From Hyparrhenia diplandra (lineage: Eukaryota > Streptophyta > Magnoliopsida > Poales > Poaceae), in the NCBI GenBank assembly GCA_015847255.1, contig JADLZK010012353.1, positions 434,001-498,000 on the forward strand: a stretch of DNA of 64,000 nucleotides. Direction: 5' to 3'. Shown piece after piece: positions 44,851 through 56,459 of the stretch. The first letter of the stretch is position 1. The number at the start of each line of letters is the position of its first letter. The position numbers and the translations under genes are program-made. Under the pieces are notes generated by a model. That model saw nothing but the letters and a program-made list of their open reading frames with translations. It did not search any database and had not been told where the DNA came from.

Positions 44851-45839
44851 CCAACGGTTTTAATAGAACCTGCGGTAAAAAAATGCCTTCAGCAAAAAAA
44901 CTATTTCAGTAGCATGTTTGTCTTTTTTTCATATCTCTGTTAAATTAAGTTTGGTTTCACAATGAAATTTTATGGAGGGGTGTATCATTTCCATACTCAT
45001 ATATATAATTTACAAAATGTTCTCAAACTCTTAGCATGCACATTTGGAATGTACACTATTTTTTGCATCGTCCACTCCTATGCACATTCCAAAATGTATT
45101 ACCAAAAAATCTATAAACATTGTATAAAATTTGATAGAAATAGGGATGTACATAATATATCCCTCCACAGAATTCCATTGCTACAGTCAACTTAACTAAA
45201 AAATTTAAAAAGAAACAAAATTTCCAGAGCTATTCACAAGTGGATTACAATAAGAAACCACCTCTGAAAATGTTAAATTTTTTAGGGCATATGGTGGTTC
45301 CTTATGTGAAACACCTCATAAAAATCGTTTCCTGTAAGATTCAAAAGGAAAGGCTATTTATTCTATTATCATCAACAATTAACTATTTTATGGAGGGATG
45401 GTAAGAAGTCTTGAGTTGGAAGCCTAAAAAACCATATGTTTATCAATTTTAGAGGATAGAAGACCACTATTTGTTATTATTATCATGAATCCTAGAGGGA
45501 TCAATACAGATGGACAAGAATCCTAAAAAACTGGAAAAAAACATTGTACACATGATCGCAAATGTATAGTGAAATGAGGTCCCCTGACCAAACGATCCTC
45601 TGCACCTTTATAAAGGAACCTTTTCGCCAAAAATAAATAATGATATTAATTACCTTGACAACTTTTATTTCGACTCCTTTAGCATATTAATAATATCCTT
45701 AATCTTTGGGCCTTCTCGTGGCTATCGTTTTTCTCGTGCAGCTGAGTGCTACCTTACTGCATGTCTCTACTTGGTTGCAGTATGCTTCTAACGAGGAACC
45801 ACTGCATGTTGCCTGCAACCTACTCCTCCAGTTTTTTTT
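44851..45839. other. Intergenic, with an imperfect foldback
   Basis: No gene seen. 44960-45190 has inverted segments (AATTTTATGGAGGGGTGTAT versus ATATCCCTCCACAGAATTCC, and GCACATTTGGAATGT versus GCACATTCCAAAATGT in inverted order), suggesting an old MITE. Confidence 0.4.
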
Positions 45840-47185
45840 TCCTAAAAACAGAGGACTCATGGTTGGTGATAAGATATTGAAATGCTAAATGTGACATAGT
45901 ATTAGATTGAAGAATTGTAGCCAAATTAAGAGAAATATCATTTCTCACTAGATCAATAAATTCATCATCGTGTCTTTTCAAAGCACATTCAAGCGCCATC
46001 GCCCCCTGACATTATCTCTAGTATCACGACACCTAAGCTGAATATGTCAAACTTTTCGAGATTTCACCTCTCGATGTGCTCGTGGTCGATACCCACTGCA
46101 TTGCATCACACATACGATGAATTTTGTAATGCTCACATTAGATGGACTAAAAAGAAAAGAGAATGTTGACATGAGGCAATCAACTTACAAGTGTCCCTAC
46201 ACGACATTTTGTGCTCCACTTTAGTTCTTTACCAAATATCTTGGATGTACCAAAATCTGCAATTTTGGTACCATGTCCTTATCAAGCAATATGTTGTCAG
46301 GTTTTAGGTCCAAATGGTAAAGATGTTCCTCTCCTTGTTCTTTATGAATATATTGTAAAACCATCGCAAATCCCTTTAATAATATTGTACCGTGTGTGCC
46401 AGTCCAACCCCTGAAACTCACCTGCAGTAGAAAACAAAAATTACAAGGTATTGTTGTTGGTAATCAATCTGCTGTAAATATGAAGAACATTTTTTTCTTT
46501 GACATATTAAAGTTTTGCACATGCATACCAGAAATGTGCTTTTGAAGGGTCCCATTTTGCAAATACTCGAAGCATAGTGCTTTGTATGTCTTTTCAGCCA
46601 ACACTGTCTTTCCATCGTAGTGCATAGGTGTTTTCTTGGTTTCGTAACAATAGCCAAGAACTTGTACAATATTTGGATGGTTATTAAGCATCCTCAGGTG
46701 ATGAAACTCATCCCGGAACTGCTGACTGTCAAGTGCCGAGTTATCTTTAAGAATCTTCACAGCAACTTCATCTCCATTTTTAGTCACTCCCTGATAAAGA
46801 TATATATATATGTGTGTTATCAGTAATAACATATTGGGTCCGCCTAGCGAACTGCACAAGCAGTGCCTAGTCTGGCCTGCCTCGAAAATTTTGTGGACTG
46901 TCAGCTAAAATCTTTCTTTAGTAGTGCAACTTGATCCTTTTTAAGTGGCGACTACAGAAAGTCTAGTTTCAGCATAACTTCACGACCCATCAAATTTCAT
47001 TTGCCTCCGAAAATCCTTTTTAATATGATTTTCGGGCAATGGAAGTTGTGCAAGAAAACAGAGTATGTATGTTGAGATCTTACCCTGTAAACCGCGCCAT
47101 ATGCTCCTTCACCAAGTTTTCGATCCTCTGCGAATCCATTGGTAATTTCTTGCAGGAACTCATACGGTACTTCGTCCAGCTCCAT
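45840..47185 (-). pseudogene. Receptor-type protein kinase (RLCK-like), frameshifted
   Basis: ATG at 47185 (MELDEVPYEFLQEIT). The glycine loop LGEGAYGAVYRV is near 47120. The next exon has the VAVKIL lysine (near 46760) and FEYLQNGTL (near 46560). Then come GLDWHTRYNIIKGI, YHLDLKPDNILL (the HRD equivalent with HLD plus N) near 46310, and a DFGT motif near 46260 reached only after a frame change. A later exon encodes KFDIFSLGVVILEIMSGG. No ectodomain or membrane segment lies upstream, matching cytoplasmic kinases common in grass clusters. One extra base in an A run at 46357-46360 and one missing base near 46263-46266 shift the frame, and later stops occur (about 45990). Kinase function is unlikely. 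Confidence 0.82.
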
Positions 47186-48175
47186 ACTCGGCGTCTTTTC
47201 TAGCTCGCTGCCCTGCTAATTTGTACCAAGTGAAGCGTAATTATGCTGATGATACTAGCTGCTTGCGTGCGCGCGCTGCACTCCTTGTTCGCTGCAACTA
47301 GCTGACGAGATGAACAGGGATCAGCTGTTTTAACACCCAAAAGAAACTAAAAAAAACAATCGAACTGCATGCGAGATCAAGAAGCAGCCATGGCCGAAAC
47401 TTGGTACTATTTGATTCAGACAAAAAAAGGTTGGATCAAACGATGCTGTTGGAGTCCTTACCGTAGGGCGAGGGCGTTCGGTTGCCGATGGAATGGATGA
47501 TGGATCTACGGGGAAGGATGCCGGCTGCAGCTGGATCTACGGGAGGAGGAGATGCTGTATGCTACTGGCTGCAACGCCGTCAATCTCCTTGAGGTATGCT
47601 ACTGGCTGGAGTGCGTTGACTTGCACGAACTGAAGGAAGGAGATCGACGGCAAATTTGTCCTGCGGCTCATTCATGGGCTCATCCGACTCCGAGAAACGG
47701 TACCTTTCGCAAGTGGAGGCCCACGGAGGTGCGCCTGCGTGTGACTGACGTTCAATTTGGCCCACCTTTGTTTAGCTGGGCCCTACGTTTTTTTTTTTTG
47801 GCACTAGTGCAGCGACCAAGCAGCTCACTGTCAGTGTGAACGCAGCGCGTTTTTCGCGTCTGATGACCTGACCTGCCGAGCGCAGTGGAAATGGCTAAGC
47901 TGGCTTTCACATTTGTTTTATATATATGTTAAAGAGAAGAACTATACTCATACACGCATTCCAAAATATATGAGAGTAAGTACGTGGGACTAATCATACT
48001 ATGATCCATTGCTAAAAGCTAACATTATTGTAGAGGTTGGCTTAGAGCTAATGGCTGACTTGTACCATTACGAGTGAGTGATGAATTCCTCCGACAATCG
48101 ATGGCATTGATGTCTCTCTCGAAGCGTTTCATTCCTCCACACAGTATCCAAAGGGTGACTACGAGGCAATCCTAC
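47186..48175. other. 5' flank of the kinase pseudogene and intergenic DNA
   Basis: 47190-47560 is probably promoter/5' UTR of the kinase gene. 47560-47830 is GC-rich and has open frames but no recognisable protein. Nothing else is seen. Confidence 0.35.
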
Positions 48176-48455
48176 CACTGGCGGAGCTACATGGAGATAA
48201 AACTGGGCCATGCCTCCCCCCTGGCTCGGTAAATTTTCTATGGGCCATATACTCCGTTAGGCGTTAGCCTCAACATGCAGCCTCCGCAACGTCGCGCAGT
48301 AATCGCACTCACGTCAACATGCAAACCGAGCCCGAGATGTATCGAACCTAAGACCTCCAGGATGACAATGCACCACCCTGACCATTTGAGCCCGACAGCC
48401 TCCCACGCACAAGCAAGTTGGCCCCCCCTTTATTTCATTTCTGGCTCCGCCAGTG
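48176..48455. mobile_element. MITE with CACTGGCGGAGC termini
   Basis: The left end CACTGGCGGAGC pairs with the right end GCTCCGCCAGTG (12 of 12 bases). I find no clear 8-bp target duplication in the flanks. The termini resemble those of hAT-like MITEs common in grasses. Confidence 0.7.
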
Positions 48456-48559
48456 CTCTGTTTCCGGTGAAAATGAGATTTGTCCAAGGTGTTAATCAGT
48501 TGATCAACATTATGTGTTGTTGATGGGCTTCAAATTTGAAGACTTCTTATCGAATCGAG

Positions 48560-49040
48560 AATCGGCCGGAAACTTCATTTTAGTGGCTTGGAGAAGGAAT
48601 AAAAAAAATGTATGATTTGTTCAACTTTGGGACTCAATGCAAAATCTGCAGCTTAACAACGATGGGGACTATGAGATCACTTCGAAATGGACTGCAGACG
48701 GGACAGTATCCAACGCGTGCTTTGTGTGGTCAAGCCAGAAATGTTGCCTATTTGCAAAGGAGGCTTGGATGCAGCTCAGGAATTGAGTTGGATGGAGGAT
48801 TCGGTTGCTTCAACCCGAGCATGCCACGGTACAATAAGATTGGTAGATTGGTGGCTGGCTTCCTTGCAAAGTCACAACTGACAATGCTAGATAAAGGAGA
48901 ATGAATGTAGTGGTGTGCTCGTGTATACGGCTTGGAACATTTGGAAGGAGAGCAAAAAAAAATCTTTGATGGCAAACTGAACTTCCCAGTGCAAGAAGTC
49001 AAACTAACTGTAGGAAAACATGAAAACCGTAGGGAAACAT
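48560..49040 (+). pseudogene. LINE (non-LTR retrotransposon) ORF2 3' remnant
   Basis: Pieces read as the zf-RVT/C-terminal region of plant LINE reverse transcriptases, notably TAWNIWKE near 48930 followed by an IFDGK equivalent after a frame change. Upstream, ACFVW and AKEAWMQL resemble the Cys/Trp-rich region. Heavily broken and short. Confidence 0.45.
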
Positions 49041-49157
49041 GAGAATTCCATATTGCTAGGAGGGTGGCCTTATGGCATGGATTTATGGACTATTATTTAT
49101 ACAATTGACATGCACCTATATATCATACTGTCACTAATTATGTGGGCAATGACGTAG

Positions 49158-49494
49158 GCTATGGAAACCAGCTTGCTGTGAAAACCTGTACGAACCATGA
49201 CAAAAAAGTCATCTAAATTTACCAAAAAAATCGCACATGTAGATGATATGATGATGCACAACCCTGTAAAATATCTTGTCCAAACTCGACTTTCGTTTGT
49301 GAGATATAAAAATAACAAATTTCTAACAAATCATTGGACAACTTTCTACCTTGAAATTTGTTATTTTTATATCTCATAAACGAAGTTGAGTTTGAACAAG
49401 ATATTTTACAGGGTTGTGCATCATCATATCATCAACATGTATGATTTTTTGGTAACTTTAGATGACTTTTTGTCATCAAGCTGGTTTCCATAGC
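49158..49494. repeat. 337-bp foldback (long inverted repeat)
   Basis: Arms of about 150 bp (49158-49311 and 49345-49494) are nearly perfect inverted complements separated by about 33 bp. The ends read GCTATGGAAACCAGCTT and AAGCTGGTTTCCATAGC. I see no clear target duplication. Either a foldback MITE or a hairpin RNA source. Confidence 0.9.
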
Positions 49495-50121
49495 ATATGT
49501 TGCCAATTATGTGAACATTTGTTCTTTTGAAGTCGAAGAAAGCATATATTACTTGCTTACTGACATATACGAGCACTCTCCCTCTATCGAAGCAAGCATA
49601 TATTTCAAGTGGCAAGAGGACAACCTTCTTTTCGTGGGAGCACCAAAAAGTATACAAACTTGGCATTCAATCCATCACTACAATGCATATTTAAATACGA
49701 CTGCGCAGCAAGGCAACATCATCCATGTGTGCTGTGCTTGCGTTGCATATATTTCTTGACTGAAATGAGGCCACTAAAGACAAATGAGGAGGCCTTTGGC
49801 ATGGGCAATCTGACTGGGGAAACACAACCAGCAGGTAAAACGAGATGCGTTGCTTTTAATTAATATATTTATATGTAAATACTTTATAGCATACCCTTGG
49901 CTGTCGAGTTCCATTCCATATTACTTTACTTCTCTTATATGATTATTATTGTGCTTAATAGTGATGATCGACGTGATTATTTCACACATATATCATAATA
50001 CATATCTTGCCATCATTTTATGTGCTTTATTTAGTTTGTTGCTTGAGATTGCAAGCTTATATAATTAACATGCACGTACGCGTGGTGACTGATGAATGAA
50101 ACTCCTCGATGAGCATGCAGC
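49495..50121. other. 5' flank of the DUF594 gene
   Basis: AT-rich with no gene seen. It should contain the promoter for the gene starting at 50122. No TATA box could be chosen with confidence. Confidence 0.35.
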
Positions 50122-52337
50122 ATGGTGCCTGCTGTCCAAGAGCTCTGGAACACATGGGAGATCCACTTCCTGATCCTGGTCAGCCTCTCCCCTGCAAGCC
50201 TTCCTCTTCGTCTTCGCGGACATGCGGAGGCGCAGCACGTCGCGCGTCCTGCGCACCATCTTGTGGCTGGCCTACCTGGGGGCCGACTTCGTGGCCATCT
50301 TTTGTGTTGGGCCACCTCGCCGTCCACGCAGGCCAGCCACGACACCAGCTCATGTCCTTCTGGGCCCCGTTCGTGCTCGTCCACCTGGGCGGGCAGGACA
50401 CCATCACAGCCTTCTCCAAGGAGGACAATGAGCTGTGGAAGCGTCACCTGCTGGGCTTGGTCACCCAGGTGTCGATCGCTGGGTATGTTGTGGCCAAGGC
50501 GTCTTGGCCGGACGCCCGGCTCAGGGCTGCCGTGGTTCTCATCTTCGTCTCTGGGTGCTTCAGGTACTTTGAGCGTACCTACTGCCTTTATTCTTCGAGC
50601 CCAGCCAAGCTTAGGTTGCAAGGCCTGGAACGTTGGTCAGTATACTACGGACGAGAAGTTAATGTTGTTGTGTCGACAAGAAGTGCTAGATACCTTGGCA
50701 ATCAATGGAGCGAAACACTTGATATGATGTCGAGAGGAGTTTCCAGTGGACTAGGGTTATTCTCATTCATCTTTGATTATGTTGATAATATCATCAGTGA
50801 CCTCCTGTCAGGTGATGTTCCCAACAATTGGGTATCAATCAATCAAGATAAGGATGTATATGGTAACAGGCTGCTAGTGGTCCACTCGGTTGGGGAAGAC
50901 CATGTACAAAGCACACTCCAGCAGTTTCTAGCTAGTCCAGGCCGATGCAACGCCTACGATTATGTGGGAGGTCTTCTGGTACACGTCTACCAAACCCTAT
51001 ACAGCAAAGTCCCATTTCGAATGTCCTTTTGCACGTACCCTCATGTTGAGTTTTACGCCATCTTTCCGAACATTAGTACTACTTATATGAACATGCTCTT
51101 CAATGGCTACCTTATTATTTCTCTGCTATACATCCTCTTCCAGTTTGCTTCAGCCCCAATAGCCCTGGTACTCTTCTGGGCCGCCAAAAAGGCAAACCAA
51201 CAAGACCAACTCCTCCATACCAGCCCATCTGATATCACCGTGTCCTACATATTGCTTGTAGGAGCAATAGTCCTTGATGTATCTGCCACCATCTCTACAT
51301 ATCCCAGCTTCTTTCAGGTACCTGCTGCATGGTACAAAAAGAAGCAGTGGTCCGAAAAGCTGGGACAATACAGCATCATCAATAGACACGTTGGGTTACC
51401 TGAGGTAACACACACCCCCATGAGTAAAGACGGCGATGAGGGATCAAAACCATCACCGATCAAGGAGTTCATCCTCGACAACCTACTAGGCTTCGGGACA
51501 AGAAAACAATGTAGCATTGTTGCCAGCTCCCGTGGCCGGTGGGCGATTCAAGAGTGGATGGACAAACACCGAATTCCAGATTCTGAAAGGCCAAGAAAAG
51601 CACTAGTCAAGACAACCAGCGATGGAATTACCAATTTCCCAACAAGCGTGCTCATCTGGCACATTGCAACAGAGATACTATACTACTACAACGACAACGA
51701 TGACGACGACTCATCTGTAGACAACAACAATGCCGCCAGCAACACTAGTAGACCTGATGATCGACGACTCATCAAGAAGCATAAGCAGATCAGTAGGGAG
51801 TTATCAAACTATATCATGTACCTTATCTTCAAGTGTCGTGTCATGCTCACTATCAACTCCCAGTTTGTACATGACGGAGCTCACCACGGGATTAAGACAA
51901 CCTTTGAAGCTGCCGAGAAGAAGATAAAGATCGATGACTTTGTCAAGAATCTCTTTGACGCAACCAAGAGCCAGCAGGAACAACAAGATCGTCACTCGAC
52001 CGTTCAAATCCCCCAGCAGGAGCGTCAGCATCCAAACAGTAGTGCTGCAGCAGCTTCTGCTGCAGCTGCTGGCAATGCTGCACAGAAACTGCTGCAGAGC
52101 GCACATTCCGTGCTGCCGCGTGCAAGTGAGTTAGCCCAGGAGCTCATTAGGATCAGCAATGAAAAAGAGCGCTGGGACCTCATCGCCTCGGTGTGGGCAG
52201 AGATGGTATACTACACCGCGCCTCGGTGTGGAGCGGCGTTCCACTATGAGCATCTTAGCACTGGTGGGGAGTTCATCACGCATCTTTTCGTTCTCATGTA
52301 TATCCTTGGTCCTTTCCTTCCAGACCCTGATGCTTGA
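50122..52337 (+). CDS. DUF4220/DUF594 membrane protein, with two one-base expansions near the start
   Basis: A plant membrane family of unknown function, greatly expanded in grasses. The ATG at 50122 (MVPAVQELWNTWEIHF) is the family-like start: a membrane helix, then after two shifts the DUF4220 segments (about 50195-50640, with SFWAPFVLVHLGGQDTITAFS). Further membrane segments follow (50760-51330), then a soluble region with an Asp-rich and a Gln/Ala-rich stretch, and the C-terminal DUF594 (AEMVYYTAPRCGAAFHYEHLSTGGEFITHLFVLMY). One extra C at 50189-50192 and one extra T at 50300-50303 break the frame; from 50300 on it is open to the stop at 52337. Corrected length would be about 737 residues with no introns, as usual. 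An alternative upstream ATG at 50109 joins only the shifted frame and looks artefactual. Confidence 0.85.
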
Positions 52338-52794
52338 GCTGATCCCCATGCACAAGCATGTCGTATGTGCCATTGTCTGTCCCATGTATATAATTGTATG
52401 GGTACCCTAATTGTATCTTCAGTTTCATATATAGTGTGTACACTCACAAAAAGTTTCAAAATCAATTCCATGTATATGACGATTGTCATGCTAAGCTGAA
52501 TGGGGACGCCTTTGTCCTCATTGGAGGCTTGTTGTGAAGTATGTATGTCTTTTGCTTGGAGTAATACTAACCACCAATCGAGTGTTTCCTCCGCCTTCGG
52601 TACCCGATACTCTACTCCACGCGACTCGCTCTCCCCTGCATCGGCGAGCCCCGCCTGCACTAGAGGTCACCGGCCAGCCAAGGTAGGCCTCCTCCTCTGG
52701 TTCTGACAGTTAGGGTTCCGGTGACCTCTTCCTCCTCTCTTCTCCAACATCCATCAACAATAATGACACTTTTTTAAATCCTTTTGTAGGGTAG

Positions 52795-53290
52795 GCTATT
52801 ACATTCAGAAATTTAACACTGCCGCTACATGCACTTTAGCTTTCACTTACGCACCATCTTACATTACCTTTACACATGCACTTTCACATCTTACATTACC
52901 TCTACACATGCACTTTCACATTCCAAGCCGGCACACAACAGTTCATAATGATCAATCCCCTGTCTGTCTCATACTTGGAAGCCCTCCGATAAGATGATAG
53001 ATTTTACACCAGAATACCGTCTGATGAAAGCTACTAGGCTATTACACTCAGAAATAAGATGAAAACAATATGCTACTCCATACTAGGCTAATACACGATT
53101 TGTGAAATAAGATGAAAGCTACTAGTAGGCTATTACATTCAGAATTTTCACACTCCTATTGTCCATGGTTATCCTGTGGATTGGTTCAATGGCCTATCTT
53201 ACATCACCGCTACATGCACGTTCACATTCTAGGTGGGCACACAGCAGTTCCTAGTGATCGATCCCTGTCTGTCTCATCCTATGCACATTA
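52795..53290. repeat. Degenerate direct duplication
   Basis: Blocks GCTATTACATTCAGAA..., CTTACAT.ACC.CTACATGCAC, GGC.CACA.AGCAGTTC and CCCTGTCTGTCTCAT recur in the same order at about 52795-52980 and 53125-53290. The first copy also has an internal short tandem (ACACATGCACTTTCACAT twice). Confidence 0.7.
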
Positions 53291-53461
53291 TTACCAGCTC
53301 CTAACTTGGGAGCTCTCAGATTCAATGATAGGTTTTATAGAGTACCCCTGCAAACCAGTTGGAAACAACCATCAGATACCAAATCAGTTTATGTATCTAC
53401 AAGATGCAAACAAGATGCTCAAACTGGACCTAAGCTCTTATTAAGGAGGACAAGCCAAGTA

Positions 53462-53601
53462 CTCCCTCCATTCCAAGTTACAAGACGTTTTGCATTTCCA
53501 AGGTATATAATTGTTGCACCCTTATATACTATATCTAGATTCATAGAAAAACAATGAATATAGAAAAAGCCAAAACGTCTTACACTTTGGAATAGAGGGA
53601 G
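53462..53601. mobile_element. Stowaway MITE (140 bp)
   Basis: Termini CTCCCTCCATTCCAAGTTACAAGACG and its inverted partner ending AATAGAGGGAG, flanked by TA on both sides. Confidence 0.85.
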
Positions 53602-54913
53602 TAGGTACTACCAAATAAATAGTAGTACAGCTGCTGCATAACTAAGCACATCGGAATCTCAAGAGGCACAACATGCTTTCCATAATTTACCACTAACACA
53701 ACTGACAGGCCACATACAGCAGTACCGGATCCAGGGGATGACAAACTCCACAAGAAAAAAAAACTTAAAACTGTATCACACAACTCAGCTATGGAAGGTA
53801 GATATGCAGTGCAGTTTAGTCAGACTAACACATGGTATGGATAAAACAGAAGCTCCTATGTAGTTTCCATAATCTGAAGCTTCAGACGCCTGACCACCTG
53901 CTATCAAAATGCAGTTTTGTGTAGGAAGCATTGAGGCGCAGATGCCCAGGGATCAGTGGAAATATAAAGCAGGGCCCATTCTTTACGTATGGTGGAACAT
54001 GTGCAAGTTGAAAAATCATCAGTTTTTTTCCCCAAGAAGAGAGCCGAGAGATCGATATGCATTTGGCAAATGCACTAAGAGAGCTGTGAAATGCAGCCCT
54101 TCAGACTGCAGGTTCATGGTATTCCTAACTAAGTCAGTCCCAACAACTAAAAATTAACATAACTTTCCAACAGGATACTGTACCAGACTAGTAGGTAATT
54201 ATTATCCATAGTCTTAATATGAAGGATAGTTTATTTCAAAAAAAATATTTCAAAAAAAATGAAGGATAGTGCTCCAGCCATTCTGTGTCAAAATTCAAAA
54301 GGATATGGTACAGCTTTAGACTAAGAAAAGCAGCCAGTCATAACACAATACATGGCACATGAAAAATAATATTCCCAAAAGAGTTGTGCGACTTGGAAAT
54401 ACTAAAGAACATTTCAGGTCATCCAAATCTGCACAACACACTAAGAAAAGGTTTGACAAAACCTCTCAACTCAGTCAGGATATATACCTTGCTAAGACTA
54501 AGGACATTCTGATCCTATTCCATTCCCGCATATTTATACCTCAGCACCAGGTTCTTCTTCTCCTACAAAATAATAAGAATAAAAGATAAGGGAATTGACT
54601 TCAGAAAGTAATGGAAGAATGGACTGAAAGGACAGATATCAATAATACACTATTTAATCAGTAATAAATGAGGAAGGGGGCCATAAATAAAAAACTGATC
54701 AGAGGATAAGGGCTCCAACTTTTTATGCAAGACTCCTACTTTTTCAGTTTTCAGAACAAGTTATTTTAATAACAGCATATAACAGAAAGCAAGCATTTAT
54801 GGTAGTTTAGGAATTTGGCACCTGACAGATAGGCCCTAAGAAGCCCCAGCTTATGGGGTTCACAGAGTCCCCAGTGTAAACAGTGCACCCCATATGTAAC
54901 AAACCAACCAAAT

Positions 54914-55329
54914 ACTCCCTCCGTCCAGAAATCTAAAGCGCCTGAGCAAAAAAAAAAAATTCCAAAAATCTCCGTCGTATTTTGGATGGACCACGCGCAT
55001 GCCTCGTTCGTAGGGGCTCCCAATGCCTCGGACCTGTTGCCGCATTCACTACTGTGCTGATCGCCGTCGGTTGGACTAGTCCCGCCGTTCCTTCCCGTTA
55101 GAACGCGGCTTCTGTCAGCACGAGCGCGTGAATTTGAGAGCGAGCGTGCGATCAGGAGCGCCGCTTAACGCCGCTTCCCTGCGGTGTTTACTTGGGCAAA
55201 CGAAAGGCCGTTCGTTATTAAGAGATCCACCGCGATTAAAGGAAAAACGACGCTCCTGGCTGCATGCTTCCACGTTCCTTGGTCACCGCGCCCAAACACA
55301 ATACGCTTAAGATTTCTGAACGGAGGGAG
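54914..55329. mobile_element. Large Stowaway-like MITE with GC-rich core
   Basis: The left terminus CTCCCTCCGTCCAGAAATCT pairs with the right AAGATTTCTGAACGGAGGGAG, with TA flanks. At 416 bp it is longer than typical Stowaways, and the core (54985-55300) is GC-rich rather than AT-rich. Confidence 0.75.
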
Positions 55330-56459
55330 TAGAAACAAGTAAGAGTCTGAAACTACATAAATAGACCTTTATCATTTTTCATCACTCTCCTCCTCGACTC
55401 ACCATCAACTGTATTTGCTTGTCAAAAAGAAAAGCAGCAAACCTAAAATTTCAAAAAAGAGTTGTTTTAGCAAAACCCCAATCGACACAACCTCACCAAA
55501 CATTTTATGGTGCTGCCCAGCATTCGCTATCATCCCAAATTCCAACACTGGAAGTCCCCTAGGACGGTACAGCCCTATCTGATGATCTCTATACCACAGT
55601 CCACAGGTGGACTGGATTGCTGCTGCATCTTGGGTCATTCATGTTGGGCATGCTAGATTTGAGATTCTTGTTTTCTTTTTCCCCATCAATCAATAATACA
55701 GCAATTACAACCCCCCGTGTCCATTTGTATGACTTAATAAACTAAGATTCCAAGAGTTATTCCTTGCCAAAGGGAAAAAAAGTTACAAGAGTTGTCTAAT
55801 GGTAGTGCTCATTAGCTTGTTACTAGAATCTTCCATTACAATGCACGTGGATGGTTTGAAACAAGGAATGCACGGGAGAGTTCAGGCAATCTGCATTGAA
55901 TGTCTAGGCAACTGTTAAATGGAAGCAATTGGTATGACATGCCAGTTTAGGGCTTTAGTGAACTGTAAATATGGATTATAGTCACAAACCAACTGTTGTA
56001 ATAATTTTCAAACAGACCTAAGCAACTGGGGAATTAGAGACACCATTTTGTGCCATCCATTTATGGCATTTTGGAACTGATATTTTTGGTTCCTCCTCCC
56101 TCCCTGCCTCCCCAACTTCTAGTTGGCGACGTGTCTTGCCAAATACAGTCAAATAATACAGTGGTTCCAAGCCTGCGATGCCCATCCGATAAGGCTTTAT
56201 AGACCATCAAGATTCTAACAATTTTTGCTTAAAAATGAAGAGCTATTATAGCTACAATCAAACCCAGCCAGCAAGCCTCCCTCCCACCACAAGAAGGCAA
56301 ACACTACAAAGTTCCAGTCCCTGGACAATTCTAGTAGTAGGCAGTTCAACCAATTATTAAGCCAATCAATCACACAGAGCTACAGTGGTGCATGGAGAAT
56401 CGAAATCCATGATGAACATCAACACTGCAGGCATGAATCACAGGATTGGAGAAGCAGAC
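55330..56459 (-). other. Probable intron/3' exons of the Abraxas-like gene
   Basis: No family-recognisable exon. Two exon-like pieces exist on the minus strand: 55640-55520 (coding-like, LPVLEFGMIANAGQHH, ending near a GTGAGG donor) and 55450-55405 (TTTTAG acceptor, GTGAGT donor). They could belong to this gene or another. Phases do not fit well, so neither is called as CDS. Confidence 0.35.

Larger units (their letters stand above)
52338..54913. other. Intergenic region
   Basis: No protein gene is recognised. It contains degenerate direct repeats (52795-53290) and a Stowaway MITE (53462-53601). 54530-54570 on the minus strand has a TTTTGTAG acceptor followed by a short acidic end EEEPGAEV and a stop. 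This could be the last exon of the Abraxas-like gene upstream on that strand, but I cannot prove it. Confidence 0.4.

Noticed and set aside
55405..55638. Independent 77-residue gene on the minus strand
   Set aside because: Part looks exon-like (a good donor at its end), but it has no recognisable family and its phases do not join to neighbours. Left unassigned.
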